A stretch of DNA of 64,000 bases from Croceibacter atlanticus HTCC2559 (GTDB lineage Bacteria > Bacteroidota > Bacteroidia > Flavobacteriales > Flavobacteriaceae), in the NCBI RefSeq assembly GCF_000196315.1, contig NC_014230.1, positions 2,380,501 to 2,444,500 on the forward strand, in the 5' to 3' direction. The first letter of the stretch is position 1, and each line of letters begins with the position of its first letter. This document shows positions 16,661 through 26,215 of this stretch, in pieces. Made by a program: the position numbers and the translations under genes. The notes beneath the pieces are model-generated. The model was not told the origin of the DNA. It did no database searches and saw only the letters and a list, made by a program, of their open reading frames with translations.

Positions 16661-19560
16661 TTTAAAGCTTTAAGTAGTAATTGTACGGGATGAAAAGCAT
16701 CTCTTGCAGTACCATCTTTAATTTGATGCCTACAACTTGTTCCTGTAGCTGCTATAACAATTTCTTTATTAGCTTTTCGAATTGCAGGAAATAAGGTTTG
16801 CTCACCAATTGCCATACTTATATCATAATGCTCCTTTTCATATCCAAATGATCCGGCCATACCACAACAACCACTCGGTATTATTTTAACGTTGTAGTTT
16901 ACTGGTAAATTAATCATATCAAAGCTATGCTTTTGGTTTGATAGTGCTTTTTGATGGCAGTGCACATGTAATTTCACCTGAACCTCTTCTGAAGTAAATA
17001 AATCACTTGTAATTTCTCCATTATCTATTTCATTTGCTAAAAACTCCTCAATAGTATAACAATGTTTAGAAAGATTTTTTGCCTGTTGAAGATTATCTGC
17101 TAATCTCAGATACTCATCTCTAAATGATAAAATAGCAGAAGGTTCAATCCCGATAAGTGGTGTCTCTTCTGAAATTAAATCAGAAAATATCGAAATATTT
17201 TTGTTGGCTAAAACCTTTGCCTGCTTTAAGAAGCCTTTTGAAATGTATGTTCTACCACTTTCAACATGATCTACAATAACAACATTATACCCTAATTTAT
17301 TGAGCAATTTATATGTGGCAAGTCCTAACTCGACATCTAGATAATTTGTAAACTCATCTACAAAAAGATAGACAGATTTTTTTTGAGTGCTTTCTTTGGT
17401 TGTGGTAATCTGTTTCCTAAACGTTTTATTAGCGATTATTGGAAAACTCCTTTTATCTGAAATTCCTATGAGTGATTTTAATAACCCACTACTCCATTTC
17501 GATTTAAATAAATAATTTGATAATCCTGGAAACTTTGATGTATACGAGTTTATAACCGTATTATGAGCAAATAATTTACTTCTCAATGTTGAACCATTAG
17601 ATTTTTGATATTGATATTCAAATTCTCCTTTTAAAGACGCAACATCCACATTGCTAGGGCATTCACTTTTGCAACCTTTACATGATATACAAAGGTCAAA
17701 CACCTCTTTAAGTTCTGTATGGTTAAATTTATTTACTTTATTACTTGTCGTTAATATCTCTCTTAAGGTATTTGCTCTTCCTCTCGTTGAATCTTTTTCA
17801 TCTTTGGTTGCTCTGTAGCTAGGGCACATTGTACCTCCAGAATTTACAGAAGTTCTGCAATCGCCACTACCGTTGCATTTTTCTGCAAGCCTTAAAATAC
17901 CGCCAGTATCATCAAAATTTAATAAGGTATTAATTTGTAGTTCTTTTCTTTCTGGCACATATCGAAGAGCACTTTCCATAGGTGGCGCATCAATAATTTT
18001 TCCCTTATTAAAAATATTTTTTGGATCAAATGTCTCCTTTATTGTTCTAAAGAGATTATAACATTCAGATCCTACCATATATTCTATAAACTCTGCTCGT
18101 AATCTGCCATCACCATGTTCACCACTCATTGAGCCATTGTAGGATTTCACCAATTCAGCCACATCAGTAGTTATCGCTTTAAACATATTCACATCTGTTG
18201 CTTTCTTTAGATTTAAAATGGGTCTTAAGTGCAACTCACCTGCGCCAGCGTGTGCATAATACACAGCTTGTTGGTCGTAACGCTTCATTAAAGCGGTAAA
18301 TTTGGTAATGTAATTTGATAAATCTTGAATAGCAACAGCCGTGTCTTCTATACAAGCAACTGCTTTTTTATCACCATTAAGATTACCTAAAAGCCCTAAT
18401 CCAGCTTTTCGTAATTGCATGGCTTTCTCTATATCTTCTCCTTTTAAAACTGGTTGTGCGTAAGAAAGTCCTGTTTTAGACAACCTATTTAAAAGGCTTA
18501 TAATCTGTAAATTAAGATCATCTTCGGTATAACTTCTTAATTCTAAAAGCAAGATGGCTTCTGGATCATCTTTTATAAAGAAACGCAACGGTGCATATTT
18601 GTGGCTATTCTTGGTACAGTCTAAAATAACACGATCTATCATCTCACACGTAAATAAATTGTGAGCCATACATGGTTCAACAGCTTTAAGACACGTTGAT
18701 ATGTCTTGAAAATGAGCCGCAATTATTGCTGAGTGTTGTGGCGGAATATCATCTAACTTCAACGTGATCTCTGTTGTAAAGGCTAGAGTGCCTTCACTTC
18801 CTGCAAGCAGCTTACATATGTTTAACTTTTTAGTAGAATTAGAAAATATCTCTGTATCTATTAAAGCATCTAAAGCATAACCAGTATTACGACGGTGAAT
18901 TTCTGGTTTAGGAAAGTTTTTAAAAATTAATTCTTGCTGCTTTTCAGATTTTAGAGACTCGTAAATTGTTCTATAAATATCTCCTTCTAAAGTGTCTAAT
19001 TGAAGTTTTGACTTAAACTCGGTTACAGTCAACTCTTTAAATTCTACCTCACTACCATCAGACAAGATTACTTGCATAGCAACCACTTTGTCTCGAGTTA
19101 CTCCATATTGAATAGACGTTGTTCCAGAGGAGTTATTTCCTACCATTCCTCCTATCATACATCTGTTAGAAGTTGATGTGTTTGGTCCAAAAAACAAGTT
19201 ATGTGATGCTAATTCTTTATTAAGATCATCTCTTATAACTCCTGGTTGAACAGTAACTGTTTTATGTTCAGTATTAATATGTAATATTTTAGTAAAATAC
19301 CTACTAACATCTACAACAATACCACTACCTACGCATTGTCCTGCTAAAGATGTTCCAGCTGTTCTAGGTATAAGTGTCGTATTATGTTTAGTTGCAAATC
19401 GTATTAAATACTGTAAGTCTTTAATAGTTTTCGGAAAAGAAACAGCTAGTGGTAACTCTCTATATACTGATGCATCTGTTGCATATAAATTTTTATAAAG
19501 TGTACTATCATAAAGTTGCCCTTCTAGATGTTGATTAAGTTCTTGTAGCTGATTCTTCAA
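16657..19560 (-). CDS. FAD-linked oxidase fused to Fe-S/CCG domains (YdiJ-like)
   Basis: A 967-residue fusion in the order FAD_binding_4, FAD-linked oxidase C domain, 4Fe-4S region and CCG domain. The FAD site shows RTAGTSLAGQCVGSGIVVDVSR and GGMVGNNSSGT; GEHGDGRLRAEF marks the oxidase C domain. Cysteine clusters follow (CNGSGDCRTS...MCPSYRAT and CISCKGCKSECPSN), and the C-terminus has HVHCHQKAL and SGCCGMAGSFG. This is the arrangement of YdiJ and large D-2-hydroxyacid (D-2-hydroxyglutarate) dehydrogenases, which pass electrons to the quinone pool at the inner membrane. Substrate is not determinable. It stands alone, converging with a lipoprotein gene. Confidence 0.88.
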   Translation of the reverse strand: MKNQLQELNQHLEGQLYDSTLYKNLYATDASVYRELPLAVSFPKTIKDLQYLIRFATKHNTTLIPRTAGTSLAGQCVGSGIVVDVSRYFTKILHINTEHKTVTVQPGVIRDDLNKELASHNLFFGPNTSTSNRCMIGGMVGNNSSGTTSIQYGVTRDKVVAMQVILSDGSEVEFKELTVTEFKSKLQLDTLEGDIYRTIYESLKSEKQQELIFKNFPKPEIHRRNTGYALDALIDTEIFSNSTKKLNICKLLAGSEGTLAFTTEITLKLDDIPPQHSAIIAAHFQDISTCLKAVEPCMAHNLFTCEMIDRVILDCTKNSHKYAPLRFFIKDDPEAILLLELRSYTEDDLNLQIISLLNRLSKTGLSYAQPVLKGEDIEKAMQLRKAGLGLLGNLNGDKKAVACIEDTAVAIQDLSNYITKFTALMKRYDQQAVYYAHAGAGELHLRPILNLKKATDVNMFKAITTDVAELVKSYNGSMSGEHGDGRLRAEFIEYMVGSECYNLFRTIKETFDPKNIFNKGKIIDAPPMESALRYVPERKELQINTLLNFDDTGGILRLAEKCNGSGDCRTSVNSGGTMCPSYRATKDEKDSTRGRANTLREILTTSNKVNKFNHTELKEVFDLCISCKGCKSECPSNVDVASLKGEFEYQYQKSNGSTLRSKLFAHNTVINSYTSKFPGLSNYLFKSKWSSGLLKSLIGISDKRSFPIIANKTFRKQITTTKESTQKKSVYLFVDEFTNYLDVELGLATYKLLNKLGYNVVIVDHVESGRTYISKGFLKQAKVLANKNISIFSDLISEETPLIGIEPSAILSFRDEYLRLADNLQQAKNLSKHCYTIEEFLANEIDNGEITSDLFTSEEVQVKLHVHCHQKALSNQKHSFDMINLPVNYNVKIIPSGCCGMAGSFGYEKEHYDISMAIGEQTLFPAIRKANKEIVIAATGTSCRHQIKDGTARDAFHPVQLLLKALN

Positions 19561-19585
19561 ATTATATGACAGTTTAGCGGTTATT

Positions 19586-19593
19586 CAAATTTA
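19586..19593 (-). promoter_or_regulatory. Candidate -7 element of the FAD/Fe-S dehydrogenase
   Basis: The minus strand reads TAAATTTG, an exact TAnnTTTG match, 26 bases upstream of the start at 19560. Confidence 0.4.
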
Positions 19594-19680
19594 AGATTTC
19601 CTTGCATTATATTAACATGTAGTTGTGACAGGATGGTCTATAACCTTAATAAATTCGCTTTAACTAAAAAAAAGAACATT

Positions 19681-20181
19681 ATGAAACACATATTTTTAAC
19701 AACATTCGCTTTAATTGGGTTTGCTTTTGCAACTCAAGCACAAGAGATAAGTAAAAACGCTATCGGTCTTCGATTAGGAGATGGTGATGGTTTTGGAACT
19801 GAAGTATCTTACCAACGTGCTGTAGGAAGTAACAATAACAGAATAGAGCTTGACTTAGGTTGGAGAGATAATGAAAATTTTGATGCTATTAGATTAACTG
19901 GTCTTTACCATTGGGTATGGAACATAGATGGTGGCTTTAACTGGTATGCTGGTCCAGGTGCTGGTATAGGTAGAGTAGATTTTGATGATGATAGGTTTCC
20001 TAGAGATAACCAACCAGATGATGAGACTTATGTATACTTAGCTGGAGATATAGGAATTGAATATAACTTTGATTTCCCTCTATTGTTATCATTAGACTTT
20101 AGACCAGAATTTGGTTTTAATGATAATGTTTCTGACGATGTAGATTTTGATATCGGATTAGGTGTTAGATACCAATTCTAA
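19681..20181 (+). CDS. Small outer-membrane beta-barrel-like protein
   Basis: I start this at the ATG at 19681, where a typical signal peptide begins (MKHIFLTTFALIGFAFATQAQ), giving 166 residues; a TTG/ATG extension to 19633 adds only basic leader. The mature protein is made of alternating strands with frequent Gly, Asp and aromatics (GLRLGDGDGFGTEVSYQ, FNWYAGPGAGIG, DFRPEFGFND) and ends in a strand closing with F (GLGVRYQF), the usual outer-membrane insertion signal. It looks like an eight-stranded barrel. Function is unknown. Confidence 0.7.
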   Translation: MKHIFLTTFALIGFAFATQAQEISKNAIGLRLGDGDGFGTEVSYQRAVGSNNNRIELDLGWRDNENFDAIRLTGLYHWVWNIDGGFNWYAGPGAGIGRVDFDDDRFPRDNQPDDETYVYLAGDIGIEYNFDFPLLLSLDFRPEFGFNDNVSDDVDFDIGLGVRYQF

Positions 20182-20202
20182 TCTTTTAGAATAACGTATT
20201 AA

Positions 20203-20230
20203 AAACTGCTCAACATTTATTGAGCAGTTT
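20203..20230. terminator. Bidirectional terminator between the barrel gene and bshA
   Basis: AAACTGCTCAA (20203-20213) pairs with TTGAGCAGTTT (20220-20230) around a 6-base loop, flanked by A-run and T-run. It serves both convergent genes. Confidence 0.85.
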
Positions 20231-20232
20231 TT

Positions 20233-21366
20233 TTATGCAAAAATGTTATCAATAGCCTTTTGGTATAAGCTTTCGTATTTTGGGACTATTGTATTAATAT
20301 CAAAAGACTTAGCTACTTTTTTAGCACGTTCCTTAAACTCTTTTAAGGTTTTTTCATCTTTAAAAATCTTAAGTGCATTAGCAGCCATATCATCTATATC
20401 ACCTACATCACTTAAAAATCCAGATTCGCCATGAATGTTTACTTCTGGTAAACCTCCAGCGTTAGAAGAAATTACCGGAACACCATCGACCATAGCTTCT
20501 AAAGCTGCTAAACCAAAGCTTTCTGCCTCAGATGGTAAAAGGAATAAATCTGAAAAACAAAGTATTTTATCTATCTCGTTACTTTGTCCTACAAATATTA
20601 CGTTGTTAGCAATATCATATTCTTTAATGAGTTGTTCTGCAGCTTCACGTTCAGGACCTTCACCTACTATAATTAACTTGGCTTTAATCGATTGTTGAAT
20701 TTTGTAAAAAACAGAAACCACATCATTTAATCGTTTTACAGGCCTTAAGTTAGAGATGTGCGTAATTATTTTCTCATCTGCTTCTGCCATTAAATCTCTT
20801 TGGCAATCTGTAAATACTTTTTCAGACACATTTGTGTCTATAAAATTATGAACTACATCTATATCCTTAGTCACCTCAAAATGTCTTAACGTGTCTTGTT
20901 TTAAACTTTCTGAAACACAAGTAATAACATCACTATTATTAATACTAAATGTAACAGCTGGTTTATAAAAAGGATGATTTCCTACCAACGTTATATCTGT
21001 ACCATGCAAAGTAGTTACCATTGGTATTGTAATGCCTTCAGACTGCAACATCTTTTTAGCCATATAACCTGCATAAGCGTGTGGTATTGCATAATGTACG
21101 TGTAGCAAATCTATACGATGATTTCTTATAACATTTACAAGTTTACTTGAAAGTGCTAGTTCATAAGGTTGATAGTGGAACAACGGATACTCTGGAACAT
21201 TTACCTCATGAAAATGAACATTAGAGGAAAGTAACTCCAACCTTACCGGTTGTTTATAAGTAATAAAATGTATTTCATGACCGCGTTTAGATAATGCTAT
21301 CCCTAACTCTGTAGCTACTACGCCGCTACCGCCAAACGTAGGATAACAAACAATTGCAATTTTCAT
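20233..21366 (-). CDS. bshA: N-acetyl-alpha-D-glucosaminyl L-malate synthase (bacillithiol step 1)
   Basis: A 377-residue GT4 glycosyltransferase. BshA joins UDP-GlcNAc and L-malate, the first step of bacillithiol synthesis, in the cytoplasm. Seen here are the characteristic start KIAIVCYPTFGGSGVVATELG, HVHYAIPHAYAGYMAKK, LHGTDITLVG with NSDVITCVSESL, and the nucleotide-sugar site EAESFGLAALEAM, all as in known BshA. It lies 9 bases behind the GH3/beta-lactamase fusion gene on the same strand and probably shares its transcript. Its presence argues that bacillithiol and not glutathione is the main thiol. Confidence 0.93.
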   Translation of the reverse strand: MKIAIVCYPTFGGSGVVATELGIALSKRGHEIHFITYKQPVRLELLSSNVHFHEVNVPEYPLFHYQPYELALSSKLVNVIRNHRIDLLHVHYAIPHAYAGYMAKKMLQSEGITIPMVTTLHGTDITLVGNHPFYKPAVTFSINNSDVITCVSESLKQDTLRHFEVTKDIDVVHNFIDTNVSEKVFTDCQRDLMAEADEKIITHISNLRPVKRLNDVVSVFYKIQQSIKAKLIIVGEGPEREAAEQLIKEYDIANNVIFVGQSNEIDKILCFSDLFLLPSEAESFGLAALEAMVDGVPVISSNAGGLPEVNIHGESGFLSDVGDIDDMAANALKIFKDEKTLKEFKERAKKVAKSFDINTIVPKYESLYQKAIDNIFA

Positions 21367-21375
21367 AGGTTGGTT

Positions 21376-24291
21376 TTAATAGTCTATTGCCTCATAAATA
21401 AGACGTTGTAATTTAGTTCTAATATCTTCAGAAATAAGTTTTCTGTTAGACGCAAAAGGATAGGTTCTATTACTTAAAAAGATATAAATTAAATTATTGT
21501 CTGGATCTGCCCAAGTATATGTTCCTGTAAAGCCACTATGTCCAAAGCTACTCATTGGCACACAACCACAGGTTGGTCCTACTTCGTCTAACTGTGGTTT
21601 GTCAAAACCAACACCACGTCTTACCTTCTTATCTTTATAATAGGTTTTATTAAACTTTTGAATGGTTTCTTCCTTTAAAAATCGTTGACCACCATAGTAA
21701 CCACCATTTAAATACATCTGCATAATTTTAGCAATATCATTTGCATTACTAAACAATCCTGCGTGACCACCAATACCTCCAAGCATTGCTGCTCCTTGGT
21801 CATGAACATAGCCTTGTACAACTTGGCGCCTCCATAGCGTGTCATTTTCAGTAGGAACTATTTGCTCTTTACTAAAAGAATTTAATGGTATATATGTAGT
21901 GAAATTAGCTCCCAATGGTTCATAAAAATGATCTTGGGTAATGGTATGTAATGAGTTGCCATAGTAGTCCTCTAAATATTGTTTTAAAATATAATATGGT
22001 ATGTCGCTATACTTATAAGCAAGCCTACTTCGTAACTCACTATCTGCTATCTCCTTATAGATAGAATCATTATAATCATTACGGATATAAAAATTTTCTG
22101 CTACTTGAATATTGAAATTAGAATCTGACTTGTCTCTATAGTATTTAACTGATGCTCTTTTAGTAACAGTATCCATTGTATGCAAATAAAACGGTATCCA
22201 AGCTGGTAGTTTTGCATAATGAGAAAGCATTTGCTTTATAGTAATATTTTTCTTGTTGCTTTTACTTAACTGAGGAAGAATATCTTTAAGCTTGGTATTA
22301 AGATTAATAGTATTGTTTTCTTCCAACTCCATAACCAATGGCAATGTTGCTAGTATTTTTGTTAGAGATGCCACATCATAAAGAGATGAGTCTGTAACCT
22401 TTTGAGTCTTCTCATAAGTATGATACCCAAAATTCTTATTGTACACCACTTTTCCATCTTTGGCTATTAACATTTGAAAACCTGGTGTCATTTCCTTTTC
22501 TAAGGTTATATTGATTAAAGAATCCATCTTCTTTAATTTATAAGAATTCATTCCAACACTTTCTGGTAAACCGTAAGATAATCGTTTTAAAGATTTTGTC
22601 TCATAGCTTGTACCTACTGGAAAATCTAAACCTACACTTACTGGTAATTTTCCTTTAGCATCTATAGCTCCAAATAACATTTGTGCAGTAACGTTTTGTG
22701 CTATCTCACTATTTTGATACGCCATTACAATACCTTCTATATTGGTATTGGTTTTAAGATCTAACATTGCATATGGTCTTGCAAATACATTTAAGATTGT
22801 GGTATTGTTTCTTGCAATTTCATATAACCAGACGGTTTCCTTATCTGTAAAATTGTAGCTTTTCCAAGGACTATCATTGCTTTTATGTAATCCTACAATA
22901 ACATAATTGTAGTTTTTTAGTTTTTCTAATAGCTCATCAAGGTGATTTGCTGTTACATGATCTACAGTAGTATATTTATTTAATTGGTTTAAAAATGCAG
23001 AACCATCATCATCACCTAAACTCACGTATGCTATCTTCTTTTTATTAATACGCTTAATAGGTAAAATTGCCTTATTATTTTTTACAACTGTAACTGCATT
23101 TTCCATTAAGCGTTGGTAAAGCACATCGTTAGATATGGTATTTAAATCTTCATATAAGAAGGTTTCATTTACCGGCTCGTAATCATTTAATCCTACTTTA
23201 TATTTAGCAGATAATATTTTTTTAACTGAATGTTCTAAACGTTTCTCTGAAATAAGTTCTTCATAATACGCCTCTTTCAACTTTCCTATTGCAACAGGAA
23301 TATCTTCAGAAATTAACAGAATATCATTACCCGCTAAAAAGGCTGCTAAATCTGCATCTCCAGGTTCTTTACTGTTTGCCAAGCCTTTCATTTCCAAAGC
23401 ATCTGTAAATATTAATCCTTTAAACTGAAGCTTTTCCTTAAGCAAATCTGTTACAATAGTTTTTGAAATTGAAGAAGGATAATTAGATCTTGTCTCCAGT
23501 GCTGGAACATTTAAATGTGCTACCATGATGCTAGAAACACCTTCGGTAATTATCCTTTTGTAAGGATATAACTCTACACTATCCAATCGTTTAATATCAA
23601 AATCTATAGTTGGTAGTGTTTTGTGTGAATCTGTTTCTGTGTCACCATGACCTGGAAAGTGCTTTGCGCTAGATAAAACTCCAGCACTATGCATACCATT
23701 CATAAATGCAATTGCTTTCTCTGTAACATTTACCTTGTCCTCACCAAAAGATCTATTTCCTATAATAGGATTATTGGGATTGGTATTAATATCTACAACA
23801 GGACCAAAATTCATGTGCATACCAATGCGCTTAACGTGTTGGCCTATTTGTTTTCCTGTTAACTCTACAAGTTTATTGTCTTTAATTGCTCCTAATGTCA
23901 TATTCCAAGGAAATGCATAAGTAGAATCTAAACGCATTGCTAGGCCCCATTCTGCATCCATTGCCATGAGTAATGGTATTTTAGCTTGGTCTTGAAGTTG
24001 GTTATTTAACTTAGCTTGTCGTATTGGTCCTCCTTTAGAGAATATAATTCCGCCAACGTGGTACTTAGCCACAAGAGAATCTAATTCCTTTTTATGTGCA
24101 GCACCTTGGTTTGAGAATGCTCGAGGCATAAACAACTGACCAATTTTTTGATCAAGGTTCATAGTGTTATAAACACTATCTACCCATTGTTTTTGTGCTC
24201 TCGCATCTTTAGCAGCTAATGGATTGTTTTGTTGAGCAGATACTGTTGTATATATAAGGAAAACTGCACATGCAGTAAGGAAACGCGTCAT
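21376..24291 (-). CDS. GH3 beta-N-acetylhexosaminidase fused to a beta-lactamase-like serine hydrolase
   Basis: A 971-residue secreted fusion with signal peptide cut after VSAQ. The N-terminal GH3 domain has the NagZ-type loop KHFPGHGDTETDSH (residues 210-223, His/Asp acid-base pair) and the nucleophile block FTDALEM; a GH3 C-terminal-like domain follows. The C-terminal part is a class-C beta-lactamase/esterase fold with SLTK near residue 640, a YSDIPY tyrosine motif and HSGFTGT in place of KTG. The two activities suggest processing of muropeptides or acylated amino sugars in the periplasm. It is upstream of bshA in the same direction (9 bases). Confidence 0.88.
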   Translation of the reverse strand: MTRFLTACAVFLIYTTVSAQQNNPLAAKDARAQKQWVDSVYNTMNLDQKIGQLFMPRAFSNQGAAHKKELDSLVAKYHVGGIIFSKGGPIRQAKLNNQLQDQAKIPLLMAMDAEWGLAMRLDSTYAFPWNMTLGAIKDNKLVELTGKQIGQHVKRIGMHMNFGPVVDINTNPNNPIIGNRSFGEDKVNVTEKAIAFMNGMHSAGVLSSAKHFPGHGDTETDSHKTLPTIDFDIKRLDSVELYPYKRIITEGVSSIMVAHLNVPALETRSNYPSSISKTIVTDLLKEKLQFKGLIFTDALEMKGLANSKEPGDADLAAFLAGNDILLISEDIPVAIGKLKEAYYEELISEKRLEHSVKKILSAKYKVGLNDYEPVNETFLYEDLNTISNDVLYQRLMENAVTVVKNNKAILPIKRINKKKIAYVSLGDDDGSAFLNQLNKYTTVDHVTANHLDELLEKLKNYNYVIVGLHKSNDSPWKSYNFTDKETVWLYEIARNNTTILNVFARPYAMLDLKTNTNIEGIVMAYQNSEIAQNVTAQMLFGAIDAKGKLPVSVGLDFPVGTSYETKSLKRLSYGLPESVGMNSYKLKKMDSLINITLEKEMTPGFQMLIAKDGKVVYNKNFGYHTYEKTQKVTDSSLYDVASLTKILATLPLVMELEENNTINLNTKLKDILPQLSKSNKKNITIKQMLSHYAKLPAWIPFYLHTMDTVTKRASVKYYRDKSDSNFNIQVAENFYIRNDYNDSIYKEIADSELRSRLAYKYSDIPYYILKQYLEDYYGNSLHTITQDHFYEPLGANFTTYIPLNSFSKEQIVPTENDTLWRRQVVQGYVHDQGAAMLGGIGGHAGLFSNANDIAKIMQMYLNGGYYGGQRFLKEETIQKFNKTYYKDKKVRRGVGFDKPQLDEVGPTCGCVPMSSFGHSGFTGTYTWADPDNNLIYIFLSNRTYPFASNRKLISEDIRTKLQRLIYEAIDY

Positions 24292-24418
24292 AAATAATTG
24301 GTGAAAAATTCAACTTTAAAGATACAAGAATTAGACCGTTTATTATAAAATCTTAAGAATGTATCTGTAAGTTATTAAACATTATAATTTTACAAATAGT
24401 ATAGTTTATCATACAATA

Positions 24419-24449
24419 AAGCCATTTAACTTAAGGAGCTAAATGGCTT
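24419..24449 (-). terminator. Terminator at the end of the 24.5-30 kb operon
   Basis: AAGCCATTTA (24419-24428) pairs with TAAATGGCTT (24440-24449) around an 11-base loop. On the minus strand the hairpin follows the stop at 24491 and is trailed by TTTATTG. The rest of 24292-24490 shows nothing else recognisable. Confidence 0.6.
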
Positions 24450-24490
24450 AAAAAATTAGAAATCTTATTGTGTTACTAAATATAGTTTTA

Positions 24491-24973
24491 TTAGAAAAAC
24501 CTTGAATGCCAGGACTCAATTGCTGGCACTTCCCAATGGTCTTCATACTCACCTTTATTTACAACTAAGTTATTAAAGACTATCGTATTAGCTGATACTC
24601 CTTTATTTTTTGCTAGTTTTTTAAAATCAATAAGAGACTTATATGTAATGTACTCTCCTTGTTTAAAGGAAACATTCATTTTATCCATAAGGTCTATATC
24701 GTAATCTTTTTCCAGCTGCATTATAAAATGTACAGAAGCATCAATTGAACAACCTGTGGCTGCATTGCGCTCTTGATCTAAAGCAATTACAATAAAACGT
24801 TTGTACTTAATCTCGAAACCAGCATTTAGATTTGCACCATGAGCAGTCCACTCTTGAATAAACTTAGAAAGCTTAGTTTCAATTTCTGAAACTTCATCTT
24901 CGGTTAATGTTCTATTGGCTTGATAAATCCAGATTCTTGAATCGTCTGGAAGTGTATTAAAATCTACTAACAT
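24491..24973 (-). CDS. Conserved Bacteroidota protein of unknown function
   Basis: A 160-residue cytoplasmic protein starting MLVDFNTLPDDSRIWIYQANR. Homologues in flavobacteria are commonly labelled ABC transporter ATPase, but I see no Walker A, Walker B or signature motif, and at 160 residues with no P-loop the label cannot be right. Recognisable conserved-looking parts are GCSIDASVHFIMQLEK and a C-terminal ESWHSRFF. It ends a run of closely spaced genes behind the CCG-domain protein (6-base gap), so its role may be tied to that redox module. Confidence 0.75.
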   Translation of the reverse strand: MLVDFNTLPDDSRIWIYQANRTLTEDEVSEIETKLSKFIQEWTAHGANLNAGFEIKYKRFIVIALDQERNAATGCSIDASVHFIMQLEKDYDIDLMDKMNVSFKQGEYITYKSLIDFKKLAKNKGVSANTIVFNNLVVNKGEYEDHWEVPAIESWHSRFF

Positions 24974-24979
24974 AAGTAT

Positions 24980-25768
24980 TTATAAATCATCTGCATTTGC
25001 AATCATCTCGGCAACATCCATCACTTCTATTTCGCCTTCAGCTTCACTTTTCACACCATCTGTCATCATAGTATTACAAAATGGACAACCAGCAGCAATA
25101 ACATCTGGTTTAACCTCCATAGCTTGTTGTGTACGCTCTATGTTTACATCTTTATTTCCGGGTTCTGGCTCTTTAAACATTTGGCCTCCACCAGCTCCAC
25201 AACATAAACCGTTTTTCTTGCACTTACGCATTTCAACAAGTTCTACTTCTAGTTTTCTAAGTAAATCTCTTGGTGCTTCATATACGTTATTTGCTCTTCC
25301 TAAATAACAAGGGTCGTGAAATGTTATACGCTTTCCTTTAAACTTACCACCTTCAACTTTAAGGCGTCCTTCTTCCATTAGTGATTTAAGGAATGTGGTG
25401 TGGTGCATTACCTCGTAATTTCCACCTAAAGACGGATATTCGTTTTTAATGGTATTAAAACAGTGAGGACAAGCTGTTACAACTTTCTTTATTTCATAAG
25501 CATTTAGAACTTCTATATTAGTTACAGCCTGCATCTGAAATAAAAACTCATTTCCTGCACGTTTTGCGGGATCTCCAGTACAGCTTTCTTCTGTACCTAA
25601 GACAGCAAAATCTACATTTGCACGATTTAATAATTTTACAAATGCTTTTGTTATTTTTTTGGCACGGTCGTCAAAACTTCCTGCGCAACCAACCCAGAAT
25701 AAAACCTCTGGTTGTTTGCCTTCTGCCATATATTCTGCCATTGTTGGCACCTTTAGTGTTTCAGACAT
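24980..25768 (-). CDS. CCG-domain Fe-S protein (heterodisulfide reductase subunit B-like)
   Basis: A 262-residue soluble protein with two CCG-type cysteine domains: CPHCFNTIKNEYP and HDPCYLGRANN in the first part, then CCGAGGGQMF and GCPFCNTMM. These motifs hold the special 4Fe-4S cluster used by HdrB, GlpC and LldE-type proteins for disulfide or quinone chemistry. In the same operon a membrane protein (26545-27876) carries the HdrC-like ferredoxin part and an HdrE-like membrane part, so the two should form one complex at the inner membrane. The physiological donor is unknown. Confidence 0.85.
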   Translation of the reverse strand: MSETLKVPTMAEYMAEGKQPEVLFWVGCAGSFDDRAKKITKAFVKLLNRANVDFAVLGTEESCTGDPAKRAGNEFLFQMQAVTNIEVLNAYEIKKVVTACPHCFNTIKNEYPSLGGNYEVMHHTTFLKSLMEEGRLKVEGGKFKGKRITFHDPCYLGRANNVYEAPRDLLRKLEVELVEMRKCKKNGLCCGAGGGQMFKEPEPGNKDVNIERTQQAMEVKPDVIAAGCPFCNTMMTDGVKSEAEGEIEVMDVAEMIANADDL

Positions 25769-25773
25769 AATTG

Positions 25774-26208
25774 TTATTCTTGAAAAACTTGAATTTTAAC
25801 TTCTTTCTCTACAAGGTCTGTAAATTTACCTTTGTAACGTGTGGCTTTCACCAAATGGTTATCTACCCAATGGTAATTACCACCTCTTGGTTTACCCATT
25901 AATAAACTATGGAATTTAAAGCCATGTTTGTTTAACCAGGTTTCTGTAACTTCTCTATGCTCTTCTGTTCTAGAAGTAAAGAAACATATCATATGGCCTT
26001 GGTCATACCATTTATTTAACGTTGCTAATGCATCTGGAAAAGGTTCACAAGTTGCCATGCGTTCTGGCTCCTCATTAGGAACATCTTCTGTAATGGTGCC
26101 GTCTATATCTATAAGATAATTCTTAACACCTTTTGGTAGCACTGGACTTACCTTTTCTCCGGCTTCTACTTTATCGTGTAATAATTTTTCTACGTCCTTC
26201 TTTTTCAT
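25774..26208 (-). CDS. HAD-superfamily phosphatase-like protein
   Basis: A 144-residue HAD protein with motif I DIDGTITED, motif II FFTSRTEEH, and a Lys/Asp region GKPRGGNYHWVDNH standing for motifs III/IV. It is a capless HAD of the kind sometimes labelled phosphoheptose isomerase, a name the sequence does not support. It likely hydrolyses a phosphate ester, substrate unknown. It sits 5 bases ahead of the CCG protein and 7 bases after the small secreted protein, inside the Fe-S operon. Confidence 0.8.
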   Translation of the reverse strand: MKKKDVEKLLHDKVEAGEKVSPVLPKGVKNYLIDIDGTITEDVPNEEPERMATCEPFPDALATLNKWYDQGHMICFFTSRTEEHREVTETWLNKHGFKFHSLLMGKPRGGNYHWVDNHLVKATRYKGKFTDLVEKEVKIQVFQE

Positions 26209-26215
26209 TGTTCTA

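Noticed and set aside
21376-24291. Possible antibiotic-resistance beta-lactamase
   Set aside because: The serine-hydrolase half is fused to a GH3 domain and has HSG in place of KTG; it is better read as an envelope esterase or peptidase.
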